NCBI RefSeq assembly: GCF_900105415.1
Contig: NZ_FNSM01000001.1
Location: 620,001 to 684,000, forward strand
DNA length: 64,000 nucleotides
Origin: Streptomyces sp. TLI_105
GTDB lineage: Bacteria; Actinomycetota; Actinomycetes; Streptomycetales; Streptomycetaceae
Direction: 5' to 3'
Shown one piece after another: positions 7,781 to 16,322 of this stretch. The notes under the pieces were generated by a model, which saw nothing but the letters and a program-made list of their open reading frames with translations, did not search any database and was not told where the DNA came from. Within the stretch, counting starts at the first letter, position 1. Each line of letters begins with the position of its first letter. The position numbers and the translations under genes were made by a program.

Positions 7781-8914
7781 TCACCCCTTGGACTTTTGTG
7801 GGTCCCCCGGCGTCCGCCCGCCGCAGGAGGCCCGGACCACCAGGCGCGGTCTCAGCTGTACCTGGTGGAGCGGCGCCGCGTCCCCCTCGGCGAGCCGCCG
7901 GAGCAGGATCTGCGCGGCGAGGCGGCCGAGCTGGTACTTGGGGGGCGAGACGGCCGTCAGCGGGGTCTCCGCGACATCGGCGAACTCGTTGTCGTAACTG
8001 ATCAGGGCGAGGTCCTCGGGCACCCGGAGCCCGGCACGGCGGGCCGCTCCGAGCATCAGGGCGGCCTCCCGGTCGCCGAAGCAGAGCGCGGCGGTCACGC
8101 CGGTGGAACGCAGCGCGGCGAGCGCCCGGTCGGCGCGGTCCGGGTCCCAGCGGGCCATCACGTCCCGCTCGTACGCCGGGGCTGCGGGCAGTCCGAGGTC
8201 GGTGAGCGCACGGGCGAAGCCCGACTCGATGGGCGCGGTGGTGGGCGCGTCGGTGCGGGCGACGAGCCCGAGCCGCTCGTGGCCGAGGGCGCGCAGATGG
8301 CGCACGGCGTCGTAGGCGCCGCCCTCGTGGTCGGTGCAGACGTGCTCGGTGGGGTCGCCGGGGCCGTGGGCGGCGAGCCGGCGTTCGACGAGGACGGCGG
8401 GGACGGGCAGGGCGAGGAGCTCCTCGGCGCGCCGCCCCGGGTCGGTGGCGGTGTGCAGGCTGGGGACGAGGAGGAGCCCGTGGACCCCGGCGGAGAGGAG
8501 CCGTTCGACGGCGGCGTCCTCCTCGACGGGGTCGTAGTGCGAGCAGGCGAGGACGAGCCGGGCGCCGACCGCCGCGAGTTCCCTCTCGATGCCCTGGAGG
8601 ACGCGCGGGTAGTAGAAGGTGGTGTCGGGGACGAGGACGCCGACGATCCGGCGGTCGGCCCGGTCCCGCTCGGGCCGGTGGGCGGAGAAGGTGCCCGCGC
8701 CCTGGCGCCGTTCGACGAGGCCGAGGGCGACGAGGTCCTCGTAGGCGCGGCGGACGGTGGTGACGGAAAGGCCCGTCTCGGTGGCGAGGGCCCGCTCGGT
8801 GGGGAGCTTGCTGCCGGGGGGCCAGGTGCCGTCGAGGATGCCGCGCCGCAGCTCCGCCATGAGGGCCCGGAACTTCAGCTCCCGGCCGGAGGCCGGTGTC
8901 TCGCGTGCCGTCAT
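7781..8914 (-). CDS. GntR-type HTH regulator with LacI-like sugar-binding domain
   Basis: This 377-aa protein has an N-terminal GntR winged helix (about residues 12-78; PPGSKLPTERALATETGLSVTTVRRAYEDL) joined to a periplasmic-binding-protein-like effector domain (about residues 88-360; VGVLVPDTTFYYPRVLQGIERE, LALISYDNEFADVAETPLTAVSPP). This is the AraR-like architecture used to sense sugars. It ends 89 nt upstream of the SIS/PIG-L operon in the same direction and is its likely regulator. The effector is probably an amino sugar or its phosphate, by inference from those neighbours. Confidence 0.9.
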   Translation of the reverse strand: MTARETPASGRELKFRALMAELRRGILDGTWPPGSKLPTERALATETGLSVTTVRRAYEDLVALGLVERRQGAGTFSAHRPERDRADRRIVGVLVPDTTFYYPRVLQGIERELAAVGARLVLACSHYDPVEEDAAVERLLSAGVHGLLLVPSLHTATDPGRRAEELLALPVPAVLVERRLAAHGPGDPTEHVCTDHEGGAYDAVRHLRALGHERLGLVARTDAPTTAPIESGFARALTDLGLPAAPAYERDVMARWDPDRADRALAALRSTGVTAALCFGDREAALMLGAARRAGLRVPEDLALISYDNEFADVAETPLTAVSPPKYQLGRLAAQILLRRLAEGDAAPLHQVQLRPRLVVRASCGGRTPGDPQKSKG

Positions 8915-9028
8915 CCGGGCCCCCTCGTGCGGACTCGGCGCGTCCCGGCCCGCCCGCGTCAGACGTCGTACGTCATTGCTGATCGATTGCGCGCCGAATC
9001 CTATGCCCGTTCCTCCGGGGCCGGACGG

Positions 9029-10336
9029 TCAGATCTCGTCCCGGGCGAGGGCGAGGAGCCGGTCGAGGACGCGCGGCCCGCCGGCCCGCACCCCGTCGTG
9101 CTCGAACTCGTCGGTCACCCAGGTCCGCAGGCCGCGTACGGCACGCGCGGTCTCCAGGGAGTGGGCGGTGTCGACGTACAGGTCGTCGTGGTAGACGGCG
9201 GCCGCCACCGGGACCCGGTTGGCGGCGAGGCGCTCGGGGTCGTACAGCGGGGACCAGTCGGTGCGCGCGGCGAGCAGTTCGGCGGTCTCGCGGAGCGGGC
9301 GCAGGGCGGGGTCGGTGGTGAAGTGCCAGGGGTGGACGGTCTCGCCGGTGAAGAGCAGCGGTGCCCCCTCGGCGAGCGCCGCGCGGGCGTCGAACTCGGG
9401 GTGCTCGGCGCGGACCCGCTCGGCGGCCCAGGCGGTGGGGCCCCGGCCCTGGGCGTAGATGGCCTCGTGGAGCACGGCGTACAGCGGGTGCCCGGCGTAC
9501 GACAGGTGCGCCTGGACCTGCTCCAGGAAGGCGTCGGAGAGCGCGGGCCCGTCCGGGGTGGGCACGAAGGCGCCCTCCAGGAGCAGATGGAGCTGGTGGG
9601 TGCCCTCGCCGGAGCCGAGGAGGATGCCGAGGGACTGGAAGGCCTCGACGGTGAGGAGCCCGCCGCCGGGGAGGGTGACCTCCCGGTCGAGGAGGTGGGC
9701 GGCGATCGCGCGGGCCCGTTCGGCGTCCTGGGGGTAGCGGGCGAAGTGGGCCTCGTTCTTCCGCCGGACGCGGGGGTACGCGGCGCGGTAGACCTCGTCG
9801 GCGGTGGCGTCGAGGGAGGGCAGGCCGCCGGTGACGAGGACGGTGTCCAGCCCCTCGGGGGCGGTGGAGAGGTAGTGGGTGGCGCAGAAGCCGCCGAAGC
9901 TCTGGCCGAGGACGGTCCAGGGGGCGCCGCCGGTGAGACGGCGCCGGACCAGCTCGCAGTCCTGGACGATGGAGTCGGCGCGGAAGTGGGCCAGGTAGTC
10001 CGCCTGCTCGGCCGGACCGCCGCGCAGCGGCAGGGTCTGCCGGTTGGCGGGGGTGGAGCGGCCCGTGCCGCGCTGGTCGAGGAGGAGGACGCGGAACTCC
10101 TTCACGGCGCGGCCGAGCCAGGCCTGCGGGCCGATGAAGCGGCGGGCGCCGAAGCCGGGCCCGCCCTCCAGGTAGACCAGCCAGGGCAGCTTCTCGCGGC
10201 CGGATCCGGCGTGGCCGCTCGCGACGACCTCACGGCCGAAGACCTCGATGCGCTCGCCGTCGGGGCGGGCGTGGTCGAGGGGGACGGGGAAGCGGTGGTC
10301 CGTGAGGACGAGGCCCGGCTGCCGGTAGGTGGTCAA
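9029..10336 (-). CDS. alpha/beta hydrolase, prolyl aminopeptidase-like (S33)
   Basis: This 435-aa protein has the hydrolase features of proline iminopeptidases: oxyanion-hole segment LEGGPGFGA, LLLDQRGTGRSTP, and a nucleophile elbow VLGQSFGGFC with the catalytic Ser. The catalytic His would be near EFEHDG at the C-terminus. Its length matches the roughly 430-aa actinobacterial S33 hydrolases. A TTG start at 10336 is preferred because GGAG lies 5 nt upstream. An in-frame extension further upstream lacks a ribosome-binding site and is very rich in Arg and Gly. There is no signal peptide, so it is cytoplasmic. Confidence 0.85.
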   Translation of the reverse strand: MTTYRQPGLVLTDHRFPVPLDHARPDGERIEVFGREVVASGHAGSGREKLPWLVYLEGGPGFGARRFIGPQAWLGRAVKEFRVLLLDQRGTGRSTPANRQTLPLRGGPAEQADYLAHFRADSIVQDCELVRRRLTGGAPWTVLGQSFGGFCATHYLSTAPEGLDTVLVTGGLPSLDATADEVYRAAYPRVRRKNEAHFARYPQDAERARAIAAHLLDREVTLPGGGLLTVEAFQSLGILLGSGEGTHQLHLLLEGAFVPTPDGPALSDAFLEQVQAHLSYAGHPLYAVLHEAIYAQGRGPTAWAAERVRAEHPEFDARAALAEGAPLLFTGETVHPWHFTTDPALRPLRETAELLAARTDWSPLYDPERLAANRVPVAAAVYHDDLYVDTAHSLETARAVRGLRTWVTDEFEHDGVRAGGPRVLDRLLALARDEI

Positions 10337-10449
10337 CGCTGCTCCTGCTCCTGTTCGGTACGCCCCCCGCGCGGACAGTGGATCACACGGCGGGGGTGTT
10401 CCCGGGCAGGTCCCTCCCCTGTCGTCGGCGCGGGCGGAGGTCACCCCGG

Positions 10450-10475
10450 GCCGGGCCGTCCGGGGACGGCCCGGC
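10450..10475 (-). terminator. hairpin terminator downstream of nadE
   Basis: A 12-bp perfect inverted repeat (arms 10450-10461 and 10464-10475, GCCGGGCCGTCC) ends 15 nt beyond the nadE stop codon. Confidence 0.7.
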
Positions 10476-10490
10476 TCCGCCGGCGGGCGC

Positions 10491-11321
10491 TCAGGGAGCG
10501 ATGGGCAGCTGCCGCTTGTGCTCGGTGAGTTCGTAGCGGCGGACGATCGTGGCGTAGGCGGCCTCCGCGACCGGCTTGCCCTCCAGGAAGTCGTCGATGT
10601 CGTCGTAGGTGACGCCGAGCGCGTCCTCGTCGGCCTTGCCCGGGTCGAGGGTCTCCAGGTCGGCCGTGGGGGTCTTCCACACCAGCTCGGCGGGGGCGCC
10701 CAGCTCGTCGGCGATCGCGCGGACGCGCCGCTTGGTCAGGCCGGTCAGCGGGACGACGTCGGCGGCGCCGTCGCCGAACTTGGTGAAGAAGCCCGAGACG
10801 GCCTCGGCGGCGTGGTCGGTGCCGACCACGAGACCGTCGTGGGCGCCGGCGACCGCGTACTGGGCGATCATCCGCTGCCGGGCCTTGATGTTGCCCTGCA
10901 CGAAGTCCTGGTGGTGGGCGTCGCGGAAGGTCGTCCCGCCGGCGAGGCAGGCCTCCAGGGCCGCGTCACTGGCCGCCTTGACGTCCACGGTGAGGACCCG
11001 GTCGGCACGGATGAAGCCGAGGGCGGTCTGCGCGTCCTGCTCGTCGGCCTGCACGCCGTACGGCAGGCGCATCGCGTAGAAGGTGGCGTCGTGGCCGGCG
11101 GCGCGGGCCCGCTCCACGGCGAGCTGGCAGAGCCGGCCGGCGGTCGTGGAGTCGACGCCGCCGCTGATGCCGAGGACCAGGGAGCGCAGCCCGGTGGAGG
11201 TGAGCCGCTCGGTGAGGAAGGCCACCCGGCGCTCGATCTCCGCCTTCGGGTCGAAGGTGTCGGCGACCTGGAGGTCCCGGGCGATCTGCTGCTGGAGGGC
11301 GATGGACGCCGGGTCGGTCAC
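10491..11321 (-). CDS. nadE: ammonia-dependent NAD+ synthetase
   Basis: This 276-aa enzyme adenylates and then amidates deamido-NAD to NAD+ using ammonia, the last step of NAD biosynthesis. The PP-loop SGGVDS is at residues 53-58, followed by the family motifs [25 protein letters not shown] and [19 protein letters not shown]. There is no nitrilase (glutaminase) domain, so it is the short, ammonia-dependent form. The GTG start has GAGGAG 6 nt upstream. It is a single gene with its own terminator. Confidence 0.97.
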   Translation of the reverse strand: MTDPASIALQQQIARDLQVADTFDPKAEIERRVAFLTERLTSTGLRSLVLGISGGVDSTTAGRLCQLAVERARAAGHDATFYAMRLPYGVQADEQDAQTALGFIRADRVLTVDVKAASDAALEACLAGGTTFRDAHHQDFVQGNIKARQRMIAQYAVAGAHDGLVVGTDHAAEAVSGFFTKFGDGAADVVPLTGLTKRRVRAIADELGAPAELVWKTPTADLETLDPGKADEDALGVTYDDIDDFLEGKPVAEAAYATIVRRYELTEHKRQLPIAP

Positions 11322-11386
11322 GGAAGTCTCCTCGTCAGGGTCGGTCGACGGTGTACCCGCTGGTACGGGGTGCACCGGCGTCGACT

Positions 11387-12562
11387 CTACGCGCCGCCCG
11401 CCGGAGCCACGGACGCGTCCCCGGTGGACAGGCCCTGGCCGTCCGGGGTGCACAGGACCTCGACCCGCTGGACGAGGTTGTTGGCGAAGCCGCCGCGGTT
11501 CCACGGCGCGGTGAGCGGCTGGACGTTCCCCTCGGCGTCGGTGGCCCGGACGGTCAGGTGGCGCAGTCCCGGCGTCGCGTTCCAGGTGGCGTACCAGGCG
11601 GACCAGGCCCAGGGGTGCGCGGGGTCCCGCTCGGTCTCGGCGTCGGTCCAGGCCGCCCCGCCGTCCTCGCTGACCTCGACGCGGGCGATCGGGCCGTGCC
11701 CGGACCAGGCGCGTCCGGTGAGCGGCACGGGGCCGGGGCGCACGACGCGGGTGCGGGACATGAAGTCGGGGAAGCCCGGTGGCACCATCAGGGCCCGGGG
11801 CGCGATGAGCGTGACGGGCTCCCCCGGTTCGTCCGCCTCCCGGCGCAGGCGGTAGGCGACGCTCTGCTGGAAGCCGGTGTACGGGGTGTCGGTGAGCGTG
11901 ATGTCGTGGAGCCACTTCACGTGCGCCATGCCGTACCAGCCGGGGACGACGAGCCGGAGCGGGCTGCCGTGCTGCGGCGGCAGGGGCGCGCCGTTCATCG
12001 CGTACGCGACGAGGACGTCCCGGGCGGGGTCGGCGGCCGTGGCCAGGGGCAGGCTGCGGCGGTAGTCCTGCTCGACGCCCCGCTCGACCCCGTGGTCGGC
12101 GCCGGTGAACACCGCGTCGACCGCGTCCTCCGCGATGCCCGCCTCGGCGAGGAGGGCGGCGAGCGGGACGCCGGTCCAGTCGGCGGTCCCGACGGCCTCG
12201 ACCAGCCAGGGCTGGCTGACGGGGCGGGGCGTGAGCCGGGCCCGGCCGTTCCCGGCGCACTCCAGGGTGACCCGGCGGGTGACGGCGGGCCGGGCGCGGA
12301 GCGCCGCCAGGTCCAGGCCGAGCGGCCGCAGGACCCGGCCGCCGACGGTGAGCCGCCAGCCGTCCGCGTCGGTGGCGGGGATGTCGTAGTGCGCGAGGAC
12401 GTAGTGGAGTCCGGGCGGGGTGACGTCGTACCGCAGGGCTTCGAGGGGCAGTCCGTGGTTGCGGGCGGCGAGGGCGAGCTCCTGTGCGGTGACGCCCTCG
12501 TCGGGGCCGGCCACGCGTCCCGGTGTGCTGATGTCGCTCAGACCACTCAGGGATCCGTCCAT
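11387..12562 (-). CDS. sulfite-oxidase-family molybdopterin oxidoreductase (soluble)
   Basis: This 391-aa protein has the sulfite oxidase Mo-cofactor domain (about residues 35-250), with the molybdenum-ligand Cys at about 102 in [10 protein letters not shown] and [20 protein letters not shown]-terminal dimerisation (Ig-like) domain follows (about residues 255-385, with [18 protein letters not shown]). It has no signal peptide or heme domain. Oxidation of sulfite or reduction of an S- or N-oxide are both possible. A second, membrane-anchored member of the family lies about 4 kb downstream. Confidence 0.9.
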   Translation of the reverse strand: MDGSLSGLSDISTPGRVAGPDEGVTAQELALAARNHGLPLEALRYDVTPPGLHYVLAHYDIPATDADGWRLTVGGRVLRPLGLDLAALRARPAVTRRVTLECAGNGRARLTPRPVSQPWLVEAVGTADWTGVPLAALLAEAGIAEDAVDAVFTGADHGVERGVEQDYRRSLPLATAADPARDVLVAYAMNGAPLPPQHGSPLRLVVPGWYGMAHVKWLHDITLTDTPYTGFQQSVAYRLRREADEPGEPVTLIAPRALMVPPGFPDFMSRTRVVRPGPVPLTGRAWSGHGPIARVEVSEDGGAAWTDAETERDPAHPWAWSAWYATWNATPGLRHLTVRATDAEGNVQPLTAPWNRGGFANNLVQRVEVLCTPDGQGLSTGDASVAPAGGA

Positions 12563-12600
12563 GCCCTCATGGTGCGCCCCGCCCAGGGACCCGGCACGTC

Positions 12601-12707
12601 GACGGGGACGGCCCCGTCAGGGCTGTCGGGGCTGCGGCACGGGGCCGTCCCGCGGGGGCCCTGCCGGGGGTCTCGACGTGGGCCGTCCTGCGGGCCCTGC
12701 GGGGCCC
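12601..12707 (-). terminator. tandem small hairpins after the STAND ATPase gene
   Basis: The 199-nt gap downstream of the STAND ATPase holds two short GC-rich hairpins (GACGGGG with CCCCGTC at 12601-12618, and GGGCCC with GGGCCC at 12692-12707) and loosely repeated CCCTGC/GGGG text. They probably terminate transcription. Confidence 0.4.
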
Positions 12708-12761
12708 CGGCGCAGGAGGTCCTCTCGGCCCTGCCGGGCACCTCGGCGCGGGTCCGTCCCC

Positions 12762-14882
12762 TCAGCCCTGCCGGGGGACGCGCAGGGCGCGGTCGAGGCC
12801 GGCCTGCGGGGGGCCCGTGAGGGCTCGGACGAAGATCTCCTCGTAGGCCGGTTCACCGATCGTCGCGCGGGCGGTGTCCGCGTACTTCTCGCGCAGGGCC
12901 CGCAGGCCGGGCAGGCCGCGCCGGGGCTGGCCGGTGGAGCGCCAGTACGCCTCGCCCGTGCCGCTCACGTCGGCGGCGCGCTCGCCGTCCCCGGCCGCCG
13001 CGAGGGCGGTGGCGAGGACGTCGAGGCCGAGGGCGACGCCGAGGCTCGCGCCCAGGCTGCGGGTGCCTTCGAGCATGGCGCGGGCGTGGCCGGCGGCGGC
13101 CGCCGGGTCGCCCTCCAGGAGGCCGGTGAGGGCGAGCTGGTAGTCGAGGGCGGTGCGGATCCAGTGCTCGTCGAGCTCCTCGCACCGGGCGCGCAGCCGG
13201 AGCGCCCCCTCGCGGGCCTCGGCGAGGCGGCCGAGGCCGGTGAGGGCGAAGACCCGCACGAGCCGGCAGCGGAGCCGGGCGGCGGAGTCGGCGGGACCGC
13301 CCCGGGCGGCGTCGAGGACGTGGCCCACGACGACGTGCGCGGCCATCGGCCGGCCGGTGGTCAGGGCGATGAGCCCGGCGAGGGCGGCGGCGTCGAGGGT
13401 GAGGTCGCCGGGCCGGTCGCGGTCGTGGTCGTGGTCGCCGCGAGGAGCTCCCTCGTGCGGCGAGGGCTCGACGTGCTCCGCGTACCTGGCCTCGCGGGCG
13501 CAGCGCTCGCTCACCTCCTGCGCGGGGCCGGGCTCGCCCTGCAGGACCAGGGTGACGCCGAGGGCCCACAGGGCGCGGGCCCGGGCGCGGCCCCGGCTCT
13601 CGCTGAGGAGGAGGGCCTGTTCGAGGCCGTCGCGGGCCTCGTGGAGGCGGCCCCGGCAGGACCAGGCGAAGGCGACGGAGCCGACGAGGTCGAGGGCGGC
13701 GTCGGGGTCGGTGCGCAGCAGCCGGTCCAGGGCGGTGCGCAGGTCGGTGTGGTGCGCGTCGACGGTCCGGTACCAGCGGAGTTGGCGGGCGCCGTGCCAT
13801 GCGGTCTCGGCCCGGCGGGCCAGGCCCCGGAAGTGGGTGGCGTGCCGTTCGGCGACCGTCGCGGTCTCGCCGGTGCGGTCCAGCCAGGTCGCCCCGTACT
13901 CCCGGATGGTGTCGAGCATGCGGAGTCTGCCGGCGGCGTCCGGCGGGCGGACCACGGAGGAGCGGACGAGTCCGTCGAGCGCGTCGGGCAGGGTCGCGCG
14001 GTTCAGGGGGCCGCCGGCGCAGACGGCGGTCGCGGAGGCGAGGTCGAAGGGGCCGCGGAAGACGGAGAGCCGGGCCCAGAGGAGGCGTTCGAGGGGGGTG
14101 CTCAGCTCGTGGCTCCAGCCGATGGCCGCGCGCAGGGTCTGGTGGCGGCTCGGCCAGACCCGCTCGGTGTGGGCGAGCAGGTCGAAGCGGGCGCCCGGTG
14201 GGGCGTCGAGGCGGGTGCCGAGCTGGTCGCGGACGGCTTCGGGGCCCTGGAGGCGGATCTGCGCGGCGGCCAGTTCCAGGGCGAGCGGGATGCCCTCCAG
14301 GCGTACGCAGATCTCGCCGGCGGGACCGGCGGCGGGAAAGTCCTCGCCGGAGGCCCGGCGGAGGAGCTCCAGGGCGTCGCGTCCGGCGGGCGGCAGCGGG
14401 TCGAGGGCGACGACCCGCTCCCCCCGGACGCCGAGGGGGCGGCGGCTGGTGGCGAGGACGGTGAGTCCGGGGGCGGCGGCGAGGAGTTCGGTGACGAGCC
14501 GGGCGCAGGGTTCGGCGAGGTGCTCGCAGGAGTCGAGGACGAGGAGCAGCCGGGCGTCGGCGAGACGGCGGCGGAGTCCGGTGGTGGCCATGCCGGGGGC
14601 GTGGTCGGCGAGGTCGACGGAGTCGGCGACGAGCGGGACGAGGAGCCGGTCGCCGTCGAGCTGGGAGAGGTCGGTCCACCAGGCGCCGTCCGGGTGTCCG
14701 TCGGCGGCGCGGTGCGCGGCGCGCAGCGCGAGCCGGGTCTTCCCGACTCCCCCGACGCCGGTCACGGTGACGAGTCGGTGGTCCGCCAACGCGGCGGAGA
14801 CCCGCTCCAGTTCCGTGCGGCGCCCCACGAAACCGGGGTTCTCGTCCGGCAGATGTCCACGCACGGAAGCAGTCTCCCTCAT
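12762..14882 (-). CDS. STAND-type ATPase (AfsR/LAL-like) lacking a DNA-binding domain
   Basis: This 706-aa protein opens with a nucleotide-binding domain: Walker A GVGGVGKTR at residues 42-50, Walker B LLLVLDSCEHL, then ATSRRPLGVRGE and GIPLALELAAAQ of the NB-ARC/AfsR family. Helical TPR-like repeats fill the rest. Regulators of this kind usually carry a SARP or LuxR helix-turn-helix; neither end shows one. It may act as a signalling ATPase through a partner. The ATG at 14882 has no good ribosome-binding site, while a GTG at 14864 has GAGGGAG 9 nt upstream and may be the true start. Confidence 0.85.
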   Translation of the reverse strand: MRETASVRGHLPDENPGFVGRRTELERVSAALADHRLVTVTGVGGVGKTRLALRAAHRAADGHPDGAWWTDLSQLDGDRLLVPLVADSVDLADHAPGMATTGLRRRLADARLLLVLDSCEHLAEPCARLVTELLAAAPGLTVLATSRRPLGVRGERVVALDPLPPAGRDALELLRRASGEDFPAAGPAGEICVRLEGIPLALELAAAQIRLQGPEAVRDQLGTRLDAPPGARFDLLAHTERVWPSRHQTLRAAIGWSHELSTPLERLLWARLSVFRGPFDLASATAVCAGGPLNRATLPDALDGLVRSSVVRPPDAAGRLRMLDTIREYGATWLDRTGETATVAERHATHFRGLARRAETAWHGARQLRWYRTVDAHHTDLRTALDRLLRTDPDAALDLVGSVAFAWSCRGRLHEARDGLEQALLLSESRGRARARALWALGVTLVLQGEPGPAQEVSERCAREARYAEHVEPSPHEGAPRGDHDHDRDRPGDLTLDAAALAGLIALTTGRPMAAHVVVGHVLDAARGGPADSAARLRCRLVRVFALTGLGRLAEAREGALRLRARCEELDEHWIRTALDYQLALTGLLEGDPAAAAGHARAMLEGTRSLGASLGVALGLDVLATALAAAGDGERAADVSGTGEAYWRSTGQPRRGLPGLRALREKYADTARATIGEPAYEEIFVRALTGPPQAGLDRALRVPRQG

Positions 14883-15034
14883 GCGGGACCCGAACGGACC
14901 TGCGGAACCGGTTCGTTACGCCGCCGGTCTCCGTTCCGGAGCGGAAATCCGTTTGACCTGGCCCCGGGTCGGAGCTGCACTGTGCGGGGCGCCACGGCTG
15001 GTGGTGCCGATGTTCCGGGGAGGCAGCAGTACCG

Positions 15035-16270
15035 ATGGAGATCCGTCCCACGACCGACCAGGACCGCGGCGTCTTCGTCGACACGTTGCACACCGAGTTC
15101 GGGGTCTTCCCCGAGACGCCGGCCGAGGACGGTGGGGGCGTCTGGTGGTCGGCGCTCGAGATGGAACGTGGCCTGTTCGCCCTGTCGCGGGACGGGCGGC
15201 CCGTCGGCACCGCCGCTTCGTACTCCTTCGAGCTCACCCTGCCCGGTGACGTCCTCGTCCCGGTCGGCGGAGTGACCGCCGTCGGTGTGCTGCCCTCGCA
15301 CCGACGCCGTGGGGTGCTCAGTGCGATGATGCGGCATCAGCTCACCGAGCTGCGGGCCCGGGGGGACTTCCTCTCCGTACTGCTGGCCTCCGAGGCCACG
15401 ATCTACGGCAGGTTCGGCTACGGCCCGGCGACCTACACGCAGCGGCTGACCGTGCCGCGCAGGCAGGCCGCGCTCGCCCCGCCCCGGGCACTCGGGACGG
15501 CCGGCGCCACGGCGGCGGGAGTGGACGCCGGCTCGGTCGAAGTGCTGCGGCGTGCCGAGTGCGGGGAGATCCTCGAAGCGGTCTACGACCGGTACCGCCG
15601 CGCACAGCCCGGCGCGCTGTCCCGGCCGCCCCGCTGGTGGGCCCTGCGGGCGGGGCAGCCCCCGATCGCTCCGGCGCCGCGTTACGTCGCCGTCCACCGG
15701 GACGCCGACGGAACCCCGGACGGGTACGCCAGTTACGCCATCGGCGAGGACCGCACCCTGACCGTCGACGAGACGATCGCCTGCGACGACGCCGTCTTCA
15801 CGGCCCTGGCCCGGTTCGTGCTCGAACACGACCTGGTCAGCACGGTCGTGTTCAAGCACGTCCCGCCCGAGCATCCGCTGCGCCTGCAGCTGGCGGACTT
15901 CCGCGCCGGCGAGGTGAGCAGCCCCACCGACTGGCTCTGGGTGCGGCTGCTCGACGTCCCGGGCGCGCTGACCGCGCGCGGCTGGTTCACGGACGGCGAG
16001 CTCGTCCTCGACGTGGACGACCCGTTCCTCGGCGAGCACGGCCGGCATCTGCTGACCGTCCGGGACGGCAAGGCCGAGTGCGTCCCGACGGACCGGCAGC
16101 CCGATCTGTCCCTGGACGTGCGGGACCTGGGCTCGGTCTACCTCGGCGGCACCGCCCCGAGCACCCTGGTGCGCGCCGGGCACGTCCGGGCCCACCGCCC
16201 GGGCGCGGCCGCGCTCGCGGACGCCCTGTTCCGCGGGGAGGGCGCCCCGCACTGCCTGCACTGGTTCTGA
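15035..16270 (+). CDS. Eis-like GNAT acetyltransferase
   Basis: This 411-aa protein matches the Eis (enhanced intracellular survival) layout. It has an N-terminal GNAT domain with the acetyl-CoA motif VGVLPSHRRRGVLSAMM (about residues 82-98), a second GNAT-like domain (about residues 180-300) and a C-terminal SCP2-like domain. It ends in a free C-terminal aromatic residue (HCLHWF), as Eis enzymes do. The family acetylates amines of aminoglycosides and other substrates at several positions. GGAGG lies 11 nt upstream of the ATG. It converges on the molybdopterin gene across a shared hairpin. Confidence 0.92.
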   Translation: MEIRPTTDQDRGVFVDTLHTEFGVFPETPAEDGGGVWWSALEMERGLFALSRDGRPVGTAASYSFELTLPGDVLVPVGGVTAVGVLPSHRRRGVLSAMMRHQLTELRARGDFLSVLLASEATIYGRFGYGPATYTQRLTVPRRQAALAPPRALGTAGATAAGVDAGSVEVLRRAECGEILEAVYDRYRRAQPGALSRPPRWWALRAGQPPIAPAPRYVAVHRDADGTPDGYASYAIGEDRTLTVDETIACDDAVFTALARFVLEHDLVSTVVFKHVPPEHPLRLQLADFRAGEVSSPTDWLWVRLLDVPGALTARGWFTDGELVLDVDDPFLGEHGRHLLTVRDGKAECVPTDRQPDLSLDVRDLGSVYLGGTAPSTLVRAGHVRAHRPGAAALADALFRGEGAPHCLHWF

Positions 16271-16322
16271 TGGCACTCGGTCGTCGTCACGCCCCTCCGA
16301 CCGTGACGACGACCGAGTGCCA
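16271..16322. terminator. bidirectional terminator, 21-bp perfect stem overlapping a stop codon
   Basis: Arms 16271-16291 and 16302-16322 are perfectly complementary over 21 bp with a 10-nt loop. The hairpin begins right after the Eis-like gene's stop codon. It covers the last codons and the TGA stop (16287-16289) of the convergent oxidoreductase gene. Confidence 0.85.
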
